Shown here piece by piece: positions 1-6,223 of a stretch of 9,188 nt of DNA (position 1 is the stretch's first letter; each line of letters starts with the position of its first letter). The notes below the pieces were generated by a model. The model made no database searches. It saw only the letters and a list, made by a program, of their open reading frames with translations, and had not been told where the DNA came from. Origin of the DNA: Oscillospiraceae bacterium. Lineage in GTDB: Bacteria > Bacillota > Clostridia > Oscillospirales > Ruminococcaceae. The position numbers and the translations under genes were made by a program. The stretch is from NCBI GenBank assembly GCA_017472375.1, contig JAFUQL010000167.1, positions 1 through 9,188 of the forward strand. Reading direction: 5' to 3'.

Positions 1-62
1 CCGATGATGATGGGGCCGGAGCCGATCACCAATACTTTTTTAATGCTAGGATCCTTCGGCAT
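1..62 (-). CDS. carB: Carbamoyl-phosphate synthase large subunit, N-terminal fragment
   Basis: Only the first 20 or so codons are in the window; the gene continues past position 1. The visible protein begins MPKDPSIKKVLVIGSGPIII, the typical CarB opening: a short basic start, then the first beta strand and glycine-rich turn of the N-terminal preATP-grasp domain. CarB makes carbamoyl phosphate from bicarbonate, two ATP and ammonia, the ammonia normally being delivered by CarA. The start at 62 lies three bases after the carA stop. An AAAGGGGAG ribosome-binding site lies inside the end of carA, so the two subunits are probably translationally coupled. The family assignment is certain; whether the rest of the gene is intact cannot be seen. 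Confidence 0.95.
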   Translation of the reverse strand, partial: MPKDPSIKKVLVIGSGPIII

Positions 63-65
63 GGC

Positions 66-1154
66 TCAGCACTCCCCTTTCTTGGCGGCTTTCATGGTCT
101 CGATAAAGCGGTCGAACAGCTTCAGGCCGCCCTTATCCGCAGGCTGGAACTGCACGGTGAAGCAGTTCCACGCAGTGTAGTCCACCGCCTCGCAGCTCTT
201 GTCGTTGGCGTTCACCGCGCTGACCGCGCCCATCTCAGCGGGCAGGGTGTCGCCCTTGACGGCGTAGCAGTGGTTCTGGCCGGTGATGTAGGTGCGGCCG
301 GTGGCGAAGTGGTACACAGGCTGGTTGGAGCCGTGGTGGCCACACTTCATCTTCTCCACCTGAGCGCCGGCGGCGAGGGCGACGAGGCCGTGGCCCATGC
401 CCATGCCGAAGGCGGGCATGCCGCCGTCCAGCAGCTTCTTCAGCTCGGCGGCGATGGCGGGATACTCGTTGGGGTCGCCGGGGCCGTCGGTGACCAGCAG
501 ACCGTCCGCACCCAGCGCCCGGATCTCCTCAGCGGCGGTCTGTGCGGGCAGAACGGTCAGCTTGCAGCCGCGACGGGTCAGGCTGTGCAGCACGCTCTGG
601 CGCACGCCCAGGTCCAGCACCGCCACATGCAGCTCGCCCTCGGGCTTGAGCACATGGGGCTCGGCACAGGTGACGGCAGGCACCGCACCGGTGACCTTAT
701 AGGCGCACACCTGAGCCATCAGCTTCTCCACGGCGGGGGTGTCCTCGGGGGCCACCTCGGTGGTGATGGCGCCGTTGATGACGCCGGTGCTGCGGATCAT
801 GCGGGTCAGGCGGCGGGTATCGATGCCCTGAATGGCAACGGTGCCGTGCTGTTTCAGGAAGGCATCCAGCGTCTGCTCACAGCGCCAGTTGCTGGGCACC
901 TCGCAGGCCTCCCGCATGATGACGCCGCGGCAGTGCACCGCGCTGCTCTCGTAGTCCTGATGATTGAAGCCGTAGTTGCCGATCATCGGGTAGGTCTGCA
1001 CGATGATCTGGCCGCTGCAGGCAGGGTCGGTGAAGCTCTCCTGAAAGCCCACCATGCCGGTGTTGAACACCACCTCGCCGATGGTGGTCCCGGCGGCGCC
1101 GACGCTCTGGCCTTCCAGCACCAGACCGTTGGCCAAATACAAATATGCTTTCAT
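66..1154 (-). CDS. carA: Carbamoyl-phosphate synthase small (glutaminase) subunit with all three catalytic triad residues lost
   Basis: CarA normally hydrolyses glutamine and channels ammonia to CarB. The 362-residue protein has the full architecture: an N-terminal CarA-specific domain (about 1-150, with the conserved stretch NTGMVGFQESFTDPACSGQI) and a class I amidotransferase domain (about 175-355, with DGPGDP). The active site is degenerate. The nucleophile elbow usually reads FGICLGHQ; here it reads FGMGMGHG, so the catalytic cysteine is Gly252 (codon 399-401) and the glutamine-contacting Gln is Gly256. The usual HPE motif reads QPA (Gln337, Ala339). The usual QNHG reads QNHC. The frame is open and length is normal (E. 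coli CarA has 382 residues), so this is not a decayed gene. The start at 1154 (MKAYLYLANG) has AGAGG seven bases upstream; an ATG at 1160 is the alternative, and a longer frame to 1211 lacks support. By inference the subunit is structural and the enzyme is ammonia-dependent. Confidence 0.93.
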   Translation of the reverse strand: MKAYLYLANGLVLEGQSVGAAGTTIGEVVFNTGMVGFQESFTDPACSGQIIVQTYPMIGNYGFNHQDYESSAVHCRGVIMREACEVPSNWRCEQTLDAFLKQHGTVAIQGIDTRRLTRMIRSTGVINGAITTEVAPEDTPAVEKLMAQVCAYKVTGAVPAVTCAEPHVLKPEGELHVAVLDLGVRQSVLHSLTRRGCKLTVLPAQTAAEEIRALGADGLLVTDGPGDPNEYPAIAAELKKLLDGGMPAFGMGMGHGLVALAAGAQVEKMKCGHHGSNQPVYHFATGRTYITGQNHCYAVKGDTLPAEMGAVSAVNANDKSCEAVDYTAWNCFTVQFQPADKGGLKLFDRFIETMKAAKKGEC

Positions 1155-1177
1155 TTCCATACCTCTATCCTTCAGGT

Positions 1178-1198
1178 CCGGGCGGCGGTACCGCCCGG
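1178..1198 (-). repeat. GC-rich hairpin between pyrE and carA
   Basis: CCGGGCGG and CCGCCCGG form a perfect 8-bp stem around a 5-base loop in the 71-nt gap between pyrE and carA. No T-run follows on either strand, so it is not a complete intrinsic terminator. Lying about 20 nt before the carA ribosome-binding site, it could mark RNA processing or tune the pyrE to carA expression ratio. The same 8-mers form the arms of the two terminators further along the window. Confidence 0.6.
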
Positions 1199-1225
1199 CG
1201 CGGAACAACATCTGTGGCGAAGGGC

Positions 1226-1831
1226 TCAGCCGTTGATGCTCTGAACAGCCTTCTCCTTCATCTTGCGGCTGCCCAGATGCACCAGAGGCAGCTTGCCCTC
1301 AGCGCAGATGGGGCACTCCTCAGGCAGGTAGTTGGGCAGGTCCAGCTTCACGGCGCTGGCGATGATGGGGATGGGGGAGGGAGCCTCGGGCTTGGTGCGG
1401 TCCACCACGCAGGTGATGCCTAGGCAGATGCCGCCGGCCTCCTCGATGACACGCTTGGTCTCCAGGCTGGAGATGCCGGTGGTGACCACGTCCTCAGCGA
1501 TGATGCACTTCTCACCGGGCTCGATGGAGAAGCGCTTCAGGCTCATCACGTTGTCCACGCGCTCGGTGAAGATGGCGCGCTTGCCCAGCTGCTTGCCCAG
1601 CTCGTAGGCGTAGACGATGCCGCCCATGGCGGGACCCACCACCACGTCGATGTCCATGTCCTTCAGCTGGTCGGCCACCAGGCTCATGACCTCGGCGCTC
1701 TTGTCGGGATGCTGCTGCAGGTAGGCCATCTGGCAGTAGGCGCTGGAATGGCGGCCGCTGCTCAGCAGGAAGTGGCCCTCCAGAAAGGCCTCACAGCTCT
1801 TCAGAACTTCAATGGCATTCACGTTGCTCAT
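1226..1831 (-). CDS. pyrE: Orotate phosphoribosyltransferase
   Basis: The enzyme joins orotate to PRPP to give OMP in the cytosol. The 201-residue protein has the features of the Gram-positive/thermophile-type PyrE. These are the substrate stretch LLSSGRHSSAY (22-32), VVGPAMGGI (64-72), the FTER..VMSLKR loop (88-100) expected to hold catalytic basic residues, the PRPP-binding motif CIIAEDVVTTGIS (109-121), and a C-terminal CPIC pair (173-176) typical of this branch. From memory of the family, two spots look slightly divergent: VMSLKRF lacks the glycine of the usual LRRGF, and the PRPP motif has TTGI rather than TTGG. The start at 1831 has AAGGAG eight bases upstream. It is the first gene of the pyrE-carA-carB unit, preceded by its own promoter. 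Confidence 0.95.
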   Translation of the reverse strand: MSNVNAIEVLKSCEAFLEGHFLLSSGRHSSAYCQMAYLQQHPDKSAEVMSLVADQLKDMDIDVVVGPAMGGIVYAYELGKQLGKRAIFTERVDNVMSLKRFSIEPGEKCIIAEDVVTTGISSLETKRVIEEAGGICLGITCVVDRTKPEAPSPIPIIASAVKLDLPNYLPEECPICAEGKLPLVHLGSRKMKEKAVQSING

Positions 1832-1873
1832 GATTCATACTCCTTTTTGGGCACATGACCCTCTATGATGTAT

Positions 1874-1901
1874 ATTTTATCGCACACGCGGGATATTACA
1901 A
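1874..1901 (-). promoter_or_regulatory. Promoter for pyrE-carA-carB
   Basis: Read on the minus strand, TTGTAA (1896-1901) and TAAAAT (1874-1879) are separated by 16 bases. They lie about 45 bases before the pyrE start in an AT-rich island within GC-rich DNA. The expected start point is near 1866-1868, giving a 5' leader of only about 35 nt. That leaves no room for a PyrR-type attenuator or riboswitch. The promoter allows pyrE and carAB to be made independently of pyrC-F-K-D. Confidence 0.65.
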
Positions 1902-1904
1902 GAG

Positions 1905-1942
1905 TTTTATGCGTGATTTTCGCAATTTGCGAATTTTTATGC
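1905..1942. promoter_or_regulatory. Operator-like palindrome flanked by direct repeats upstream of the pyrE promoter
   Basis: TTCGCAATTTGCGAA (1919-1933) is a perfect palindrome with 7-base arms around one central base. It is flanked by two copies of TTTTATGC (1905-1912 and 1935-1942) exactly 30 bases, about three helical turns, apart. The block lies just upstream of the -35 box, a usual position for an activator site or an upstream operator. It lacks the GC-rich stem and U-run of a terminator for pyrD. The binding protein is unknown. Confidence 0.5.
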
Positions 1943-1955
1943 AATCGATCCCCGT

Positions 1956-2879
1956 TTACCGGGCGCAGCCGCGGATCTCATCCAGGCTCTTGACACCGTG
2001 CTTGTCCATCCAGGCGTCCATCTCGGCGGTGATGCGCTGGCAGGCGGCGGGGTCCGCGAAGTTGGCGGTGCCCACCTGCACGGCGGTGGCGCCGGCCATG
2101 ATGAACTGCAGGGCATCCTCACCGGTGGCGATGCCGCCCAGACCGATGACCGGCACCGCATTGCCCACGGCGCCCACGGCCTGCCAGACCATGCGCAGGG
2201 CGATGGGCCGCACCGCCGGGCCGGACAGACCGGCAAAGATGTTGTTGAACACAGGCTTGCGCTTCTCCAGATCGATGGCGCAGGCCTGGAAGGTGTTCAC
2301 CAGGCTGACGGCGTCCGCGCCGGCCTCCACACAGGCGGCGGCCATGCGGGCGATGTCCTCGGCCTGGGGGCTCATCTTGACGATGAGGGGCTTAGTGCAC
2401 ACCTTGCGCACCCGGCCCACCACCTCTTTAGCGGACTCGGCCTGCACGCCGTAGGCGATGCCGCCGTGCTTGACGTTGGGGCAGCTGATGTTCAGCTCGA
2501 TGAAGTCCACATCGGTGGCGCACAGCAGCTCGCAGCCCTCCTCGTAGTCCTCGATGCAGCCGCCGCCCAGGTTGGCCAGGATGGCGGTGCCGGTGCCGGC
2601 CAGCGCGCGGCGCATGGCGGGCAGCTCGTTCTCGATGAAGTGGCGCACACCGGGGTTCTGCAGGCCGATGGAGTTGATCAGGCCGGAGGGGGTCTCCAGC
2701 AGGCGCTCGCCCTCGTTGCCGTACTTGGGGTTCAGGGTCAGGCCCTTGCTGGACACACCGCCCAGAACGCCCAGGTCCAGGATCTCGCTGTACTCGATGC
2801 CGTAGCCGAAGGTGCCGGACGCGGCGATGACGGGGCCGGGCAGCACCTGGCCCAGCAGGTCTACACGCAGGTCGCTCAT
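1956..2879 (-). CDS. pyrD: Dihydroorotate dehydrogenase, class 1B catalytic subunit
   Basis: This FMN enzyme oxidises dihydroorotate to orotate. In class 1B the electrons pass through PyrK (FAD and 2Fe-2S) to NAD+. The 307-residue protein has the usual class 1 features: ASGTFGYG (20-27), the orotate-binding NSIGLQNPG (69-77), the catalytic loop ELNISCPNVKHGG (128-140) with active-site base Cys133, KMSP, LSGPAVRPIALRMV, and the phosphate-binding VIGLGGI. It has no N-terminal membrane helix, so it is soluble rather than quinone-linked class 2. The ATG overlaps the pyrK stop (ATGA), with a strong AAGGAGGTG five bases upstream inside pyrK, so the two subunits should be made together. No clear terminator follows. 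About 125 nt separates it from pyrE, so some read-through is possible. Confidence 0.97.
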   Translation of the reverse strand: MSDLRVDLLGQVLPGPVIAASGTFGYGIEYSEILDLGVLGGVSSKGLTLNPKYGNEGERLLETPSGLINSIGLQNPGVRHFIENELPAMRRALAGTGTAILANLGGGCIEDYEEGCELLCATDVDFIELNISCPNVKHGGIAYGVQAESAKEVVGRVRKVCTKPLIVKMSPQAEDIARMAAACVEAGADAVSLVNTFQACAIDLEKRKPVFNNIFAGLSGPAVRPIALRMVWQAVGAVGNAVPVIGLGGIATGEDALQFIMAGATAVQVGTANFADPAACQRITAEMDAWMDKHGVKSLDEIRGCAR

Positions 2880-3682
2880 GCGAACACCTCCTTCGCATCA
2901 AAGACGGGGCCGTGCTTGCACACGCTCTTGCCCTCGCCGGAAGCCGTCTTGCAGGTGCAGCCCAGGCAGGCGCCGATGCCGCAGGCCATCTTCTTCTCCA
3001 GGCTGACCAGGCACTTCACGTCCTTCTCGGCGCACATGGCGGCCACCCGGCGCATCATCACCTCGGGGCCGCAGCACAGCACCAGATCGTACTCCTCGGG
3101 CTTGATCATCTGGGTGACGAAGCCGTGGAAGCCCACCCGGCCGCTGTCGGTGGCCACACGCACAGTGCCGAAATGGCCCCGGTACTGCTCCATGGCGTAG
3201 GGCTCATCCCGGAAGCCGTAGTAGATGTCCGCCTTGATACCCCTGGCGGCCAGCTCGCGGGCGGTCTGGTACAGGGGCGCGGTGCCGATGCCGCCGCCCA
3301 CCAGGGCCACCTTCGCACCGGCATCCAGCTCGCTGAAGTCGAAGCCGTTGCCGGCGGGGCCGGTGATCTGCAGGAAGTCGCCGGCCTCCAGAGCAGCCAG
3401 CTGCTCGGTGCCGATGCCCTTCACCTCAAACAGGAAGGTGACCAGATCCAGCTGCTCGCCGTCCTGGCAGATGGGCTCATCGTTACCGGTGGGCCACACC
3501 TCATGGATGCTGATGGGGCGGCTGAGCAGGGGGGCCTCGTCGTGCTCCCAGCAGCGCAGCATGCAGAACTGCCCGGCGTGGGGCAGGGGAACGCTCTCGG
3601 GCCAGCGGACGGTCAGCCGCTGGATGGAGTCAGCCACCTGGGTGCGGCTGAACACCTGTGCATCAAAGCATCTTGCAGGCAT
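2876..3682 (-). CDS. pyrK: Dihydroorotate dehydrogenase electron transfer subunit
   Basis: PyrK carries electrons from PyrD's FMN to NAD+. The 268-residue protein has the ferredoxin-reductase layout: an FAD-binding barrel with RPISI (55-59) and GPAGNGF (108-114), then an NAD-binding domain with GGGIGTAPL (129-137). A C-terminal 2Fe-2S loop follows, with cysteines 234, 239, 242 and 255 in the family pattern CGIGACLGC...VCKHGPVF. An extra Cys244 lies inside the loop. The start at 3682 is supported by AAGGAGG about nine bases upstream. It lies within the end of pyrF, giving a 20-base overlap and implying translational coupling with pyrF upstream and with pyrD downstream by an ATGA overlap. All key residues look intact. 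Confidence 0.97.
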   Translation of the reverse strand: MPARCFDAQVFSRTQVADSIQRLTVRWPESVPLPHAGQFCMLRCWEHDEAPLLSRPISIHEVWPTGNDEPICQDGEQLDLVTFLFEVKGIGTEQLAALEAGDFLQITGPAGNGFDFSELDAGAKVALVGGGIGTAPLYQTARELAARGIKADIYYGFRDEPYAMEQYRGHFGTVRVATDSGRVGFHGFVTQMIKPEEYDLVLCCGPEVMMRRVAAMCAEKDVKCLVSLEKKMACGIGACLGCTCKTASGEGKSVCKHGPVFDAKEVFA

Positions 3683-4529
3683 TGGCGATGGCCTCCTTCA
3701 TGTTCACACACTCGTTGTAGGCAGCCTCATCAAAGGCGACGCCGGGCTGCTTCTTGCGGGCCAGCAGAACGCCGCGGCTGGAGTTGACCACACCGCCGTT
3801 GCCGGCGCTCAGATACTGGGCGATGTCCTCGGCCTTGCCGCCCTGAGCGCCGTAGCCGGGGATCCGGAAGAAGCTGTCGCCGTACTTGGCGCGGATCTCG
3901 GTGGCCTCCTCGATGTGGGTGCCGCCGATGACCAGGCCGATGCTGGAGTAGCCATGCTCGCCCATGCACTCCTTGCCCAGCGCGTTCAGCTTATCGCCCA
4001 CCAGGTCGTACACATGGCGGCCGTCGGCCAGCTTCTCATACTCGAAGTCCTTGGCGCCGGGGTTGGAGGTGCGGCACAGCACGAACAGGCCCTTGCCCTT
4101 CTCCTTGACGTAGGGCAGGTAGGGGGCGATGGAATCCAGGCCCATGTAGGGGGCCAGAGTGACGAAGTCGGCCTCGAAGTCGCCGGCGAAGTGGCCCATG
4201 GCGTACATCTCGGCGGTCTTGGCGATGTCGCCGCGCTTGATGTCGGCGATGACCGGGATGCCGGCGGCGCGCACCGCCTTCAGAGTCTCGGCGTAGGCGC
4301 GCATGCCGTCCAGACCCAGAGCCTCGTAGTAGGCCACCTGCACCTTGTAGCAGCCGCTCACAGCCTTGGTGGCGTCGATGATGGCCTGGTTGAAGCGCAC
4401 CAGGTTCTCACCGGCGGTCAGCTCGGTGCGGATGAAGTCCTCAGGCAGGTAGGAGAGGTCGGTGTCCAGACCCACACACACCGGGCCGCGGGCCGCGACC
4501 GCCTCGTACAGCTTGTCCATATTCGTCAT
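3663..4529 (-). CDS. pyrF: Orotidine 5'-phosphate decarboxylase, type 2
   Basis: PyrF decarboxylates OMP to UMP, the last step of the pathway. The 288-residue length and motif context match the longer type 2 family rather than the E. coli type (about 245). Visible active-site elements are GLDTD (20-24), YKVQ with Lys62, and ADIKRGDI (95-102), with catalytic Lys98 flanked by Asp96 and Asp101. VIGGTH, RIPGYGAQGG and NSSRG at the phosphate-binding end are also present. The chosen start at 4529 (MTNMDKLYEA) has AAGGAGG eight bases upstream. ATGs at 4535 and further upstream sit on or before that site, so a longer frame to 4634 is unlikely. It overlaps pyrK by 20 bases. A 196-base gap separates it from pyrC, unusually long for this operon. 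Confidence 0.96.
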   Translation of the reverse strand: MTNMDKLYEAVAARGPVCVGLDTDLSYLPEDFIRTELTAGENLVRFNQAIIDATKAVSGCYKVQVAYYEALGLDGMRAYAETLKAVRAAGIPVIADIKRGDIAKTAEMYAMGHFAGDFEADFVTLAPYMGLDSIAPYLPYVKEKGKGLFVLCRTSNPGAKDFEYEKLADGRHVYDLVGDKLNALGKECMGEHGYSSIGLVIGGTHIEEATEIRAKYGDSFFRIPGYGAQGGKAEDIAQYLSAGNGGVVNSSRGVLLARKKQPGVAFDEAAYNECVNMKEAIANACKML

Positions 4530-4725
4530 CGTCATGTCCTCCTTGATGTACATTCCGCATCCCCGGGCAGACAGGGGAATGCTTTGTTTCTGTCGGGTGC
4601 CGGCCGGAGCGCCGCAAGGCCCGCGCCGCCACATTCACGTTCAGCTCACCCTATATTATATAGGAAACACCCGCCCTCTGCCTAGATATATCCCGGGCGC
4701 TCCCAACATTTTTTTACTTCTTTTT
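4530..4725 (-). promoter_or_regulatory. pyrC-pyrF gap with a possible internal promoter and hairpin
   Basis: This 196-base gap breaks an otherwise overlapping gene string. The palindrome CCTATATAATATAGG (4650-4664; 7-base arms, one centre base) contains a perfect TATAAT (4655-4660). No convincing -35 box lies at the right distance, so an internal promoter for pyrF-K-D is only possible. Nearer pyrF, GCAT(T)CCCC and GGGGATGC (4557-4582) form a hairpin with one bulge just before the ribosome-binding site. A-rich sequence follows the pyrC stop, with no terminator. A GTG-started frame beginning near 4638 runs into pyrF in another phase but has no good ribosome-binding site. Confidence 0.35.
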
Positions 4726-5910
4726 TTACTCGGCGCGGTAGGTGACCTTGCCGCCCTTGACGGTCAGGCAGATCTTGCCGTACAGTTCGGCGCCCTCGAA
4801 GGGGGTGTTGCGGCTCTTGCTGTGCATCTCCTCGGCCTTCACCACCCAGGGGGTGTCCAGGTCCACCAGCACCAGGTCGGCGTCCATGCCGGGGGCGATG
4901 AGGCCCTTGTTCTCCAGGCCCATGATCAGGGCGGGGCCGCGGCTCATCATCTCGCTCAGGCGGGCCAGAGGCAGGCCGCACTGGCGGCACAGCTTGGTGT
5001 AGCACACGCCGAAGGCGGTCTCAAGGCCGATCATACCGGCGGCGCCCTTGGCCTTGTCCTCGGCGGAGTGGGGCGCGTGGTCGGTGCCGATGGCGTCCAC
5101 CATGCCCACCGACATGGCCTGGATCAGAGCGGTCACGTCCTCGCTCTGGCGGATGGGGGGGTTGACCCGGTAGTCGCACTCGTCCTTGGTGAACCAGATG
5201 TGGTGGGGGGTGACCTCGCAGGTCACGGGCACGCCCTTCCACTTGGCGTTCTGGATGGCCTCGATGGCCTCCTTGGTGGACACATGGCACATATGCAGGC
5301 GGGTGCCGTAGTACTCGCTCAGGTGCAGGTTGCGAATGGTCTCGATGTTCTCGGCCAGGCGGTAGTCCCAGGGGGAGATGTCCATCTCCTCGGCGTGGGA
5401 CATCAGGGTGATGCCCTTCCTGGCGCAGATGGCGAAGGCCCGGGCCATCACGTCGGTGGACTGCACGCCGTGGCCGTCCTCGGTGATGAAGCGCACACTG
5501 TCGGGCAGGGTCTTCAGGTGGTCGAGGGTCACGCCGTCAAAGTCTTTGGTAATGGAGACGGTCTGATTGGCGTCGCACAGGCCCACCCGCCTGGCCTCCT
5601 GCTCCACCGCAAAGGCCTGCTCGGGGGTGGAGCAGATGGGCTTGGTGTTGGGCATCAGGTTCACGAAGGTGAAGCCGCCCGCAGCGGCGGAAGCGCTGCC
5701 GGTGGTGATGTCCTCCTTGTACTCAAGGCCGGGGGTGCGCCAGTGGCAGTGCAGGTCGATGAACGAGGGCAGCAGGGTGCGGCCGGCCGCGTCGACGACC
5801 TCCTCTCCCTCGGGGGCGGCCAGTGCAAGGCCGATGGCGGCGATGACGCCGTCCTTGGTCAGCAGGTCGATGGTCTCACCGTTCACGGTGCGTGCATTTT
5901 TGATCAGCAT
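4726..5910 (-). CDS. pyrC: Dihydroorotase, type I
   Basis: PyrC closes carbamoyl aspartate to dihydroorotate, using metal ions in an amidohydrolase barrel. The 394-residue protein has all expected residues of the Gram-positive type I family. These are the metal pair in DLHCHWRTPG (His54, His56, plus substrate-binding Arg58), MPNT (86-89), the bridging acid in EDG (Asp145), His172 (SHAE), His209 (CHVST), NPPIR (250-254) and the catalytic TDHAPH (Asp277, His281). It ends with a typical amidohydrolase return strand. The start at 5910 has AAGGAGG six bases upstream. It is the first structural gene of pyrC-F-K-D, preceded by a long leader with an upstream reading frame and a terminator, so its transcription is probably attenuated. 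Confidence 0.97.
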   Translation of the reverse strand: MLIKNARTVNGETIDLLTKDGVIAAIGLALAAPEGEEVVDAAGRTLLPSFIDLHCHWRTPGLEYKEDITTGSASAAAGGFTFVNLMPNTKPICSTPEQAFAVEQEARRVGLCDANQTVSITKDFDGVTLDHLKTLPDSVRFITEDGHGVQSTDVMARAFAICARKGITLMSHAEEMDISPWDYRLAENIETIRNLHLSEYYGTRLHMCHVSTKEAIEAIQNAKWKGVPVTCEVTPHHIWFTKDECDYRVNPPIRQSEDVTALIQAMSVGMVDAIGTDHAPHSAEDKAKGAAGMIGLETAFGVCYTKLCRQCGLPLARLSEMMSRGPALIMGLENKGLIAPGMDADLVLVDLDTPWVVKAEEMHSKSRNTPFEGAELYGKICLTVKGGKVTYRAE

Positions 5911-5950
5911 AATGGTCCTCCTTGTTCTTCCCGGCGGATCGATTCAGGGC

Positions 5951-5983
5951 AAAAAAAAACTTTTCCCCGAAAAAGGGAAAAGT
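5951..5983 (-). terminator. Intrinsic terminator in the pyrC leader (candidate attenuator)
   Basis: On the minus strand ACTTTTCCC (5983-5975) pairs perfectly with GGGAAAAGT (5967-5959), giving a 9-bp stem with a 7-base loop (5 if a T-G pair closes it). It runs into nine consecutive T (5959-5951), the first of which pairs with the stem's first A. It lies between the promoter and pyrC, 40 bases before the pyrC start, so every pyrC transcript must read through it. The first stem base is the A of the upstream frame's TGA stop, so a ribosome finishing that frame would cover the left arm. Confidence 0.88.
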
Positions 5984-6072
5984 CATTGAACAAAAAGCGA
6001 AGCTGCCCCGGCGCACTGGCCGGAACGGTGAAAACGATGGGATGCGTTCAACTCGATGCCGTACGCCTTCAT
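5983..6072 (-). CDS. pyrC leader peptide, 29 codons (candidate attenuation peptide)
   Basis: The frame starts MKAYGIELNASHRFHR and ends ASLFVQ before TGA. AAGGAGG (6082-6088, within AAAAGGAGGG) lies nine bases before the ATG, as good a site as that of any full gene here, and the probable transcript start is about 43 bases upstream. The stop overlaps the terminator stem. The codons just before the stop are U-rich (CTT TTT GTT), and 18 of the 32 bases from 6000 to 5969 are U in the RNA. The peptide matches no family I recognise. It has two His and two Arg but no run of one amino acid, so UTP-dependent polymerase pausing fits better than sensing of a charged tRNA. It is too short to prove coding by composition; the case rests on position and ribosome site. 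Confidence 0.68.
   Translation of the reverse strand: MKAYGIELNASHRFHRSGQCAGAASLFVQ
6005..6026 (-). other. Hairpin inside the pyrC leader frame (candidate pause hairpin)
   Basis: GTTCCGGC (6026-6019) and GCCGGGGC (6012-6005) can form an 8-bp RNA stem with two G-U pairs around the loop CAGTGC. It ends about 21 bases before the terminator stem and is followed by the U-rich stretch. That is where a polymerase pause hairpin would help a ribosome catch up. It could also be coincidental in GC-rich DNA. Confidence 0.4.
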
Positions 6073-6121
6073 CCGCTCGCCCCTCCTTTTGTTCGCTTTG
6101 GTCGTATTTTTGGTTCTACTG

Positions 6122-6151
6122 ATTTTACCACACCCAAAAGGGGGCTGTCAA
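6122..6151 (-). promoter_or_regulatory. Promoter for the pyrC-pyrF-pyrK-pyrD unit
   Basis: On the minus strand a consensus TTGACA (6146-6151) and TAAAAT (6122-6127) are separated by 18 bases. The predicted transcript start is near 6115, about 205 nt before pyrC. This is the strongest-looking promoter in the window. No T-run lies at the start point, so the UTP-dependent start-site slippage known for some enterobacterial pyrimidine promoters is not suggested. Confidence 0.85.
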
Positions 6152-6195
6152 TTGTCCAGTTTCGCCGAAGAAGCCTGTACTTTCAAAGCCAAATA

Positions 6196-6204
6196 TGGTA
6201 CAAT
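6196..6204 (+). promoter_or_regulatory. Extended -10 promoter for cysE
   Basis: TGGTACAAT (6196-6204) is an extended -10 element (TGn followed by TACAAT). The only -35 at the right distance is weak (TGTACT, three matches to consensus), which extended -10 promoters tolerate. The expected start is near 6211, giving a leader of about 70 nt. It fires away from the pyrC promoter. Confidence 0.6.
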
Positions 6205-6223
6205 ACCCACGCCCGAACGCAGC

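Noticed and set aside
66..1154. carA as a decaying pseudogene
   Set aside because: Triad residues are lost, but the frame is intact over normal length, the fold motifs remain, ribosome sites for carA and carB are good, and it sits in a complete operon.
1155..1211. Longer carA N-terminus starting at 1211
   Set aside because: The extra 19 residues are Arg-rich, run through the intergenic hairpin and lack a ribosome site; MKAYLYLANG at 1154 matches the family start and has AGAGG at good spacing.
270..1244. Long plus-strand open frame opposite carA
   Set aside because: Mirror frame of GC-rich coding sequence: the protein is dominated by Ala, Gly, His, Leu and Val with no domain, no ribosome-binding site, and it lies opposite a well-supported carA.
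4530..4634. Longer pyrF N-terminus starting at 4634
   Set aside because: Upstream starts lie on or before the AAGGAGG site, and the added residues do not resemble PyrF.
4441..4638. GTG-started frame overlapping the pyrF start as a possible leader peptide
   Set aside because: No good ribosome-binding site, no terminator linked to its end, and it runs well into pyrF in another phase.
5911..6115. PyrR-binding attenuator in the pyrC leader
   Set aside because: I could not find the conserved PyrR loop sequence or a convincing mutually exclusive antiterminator. The leader frame and terminator explain the layout better.
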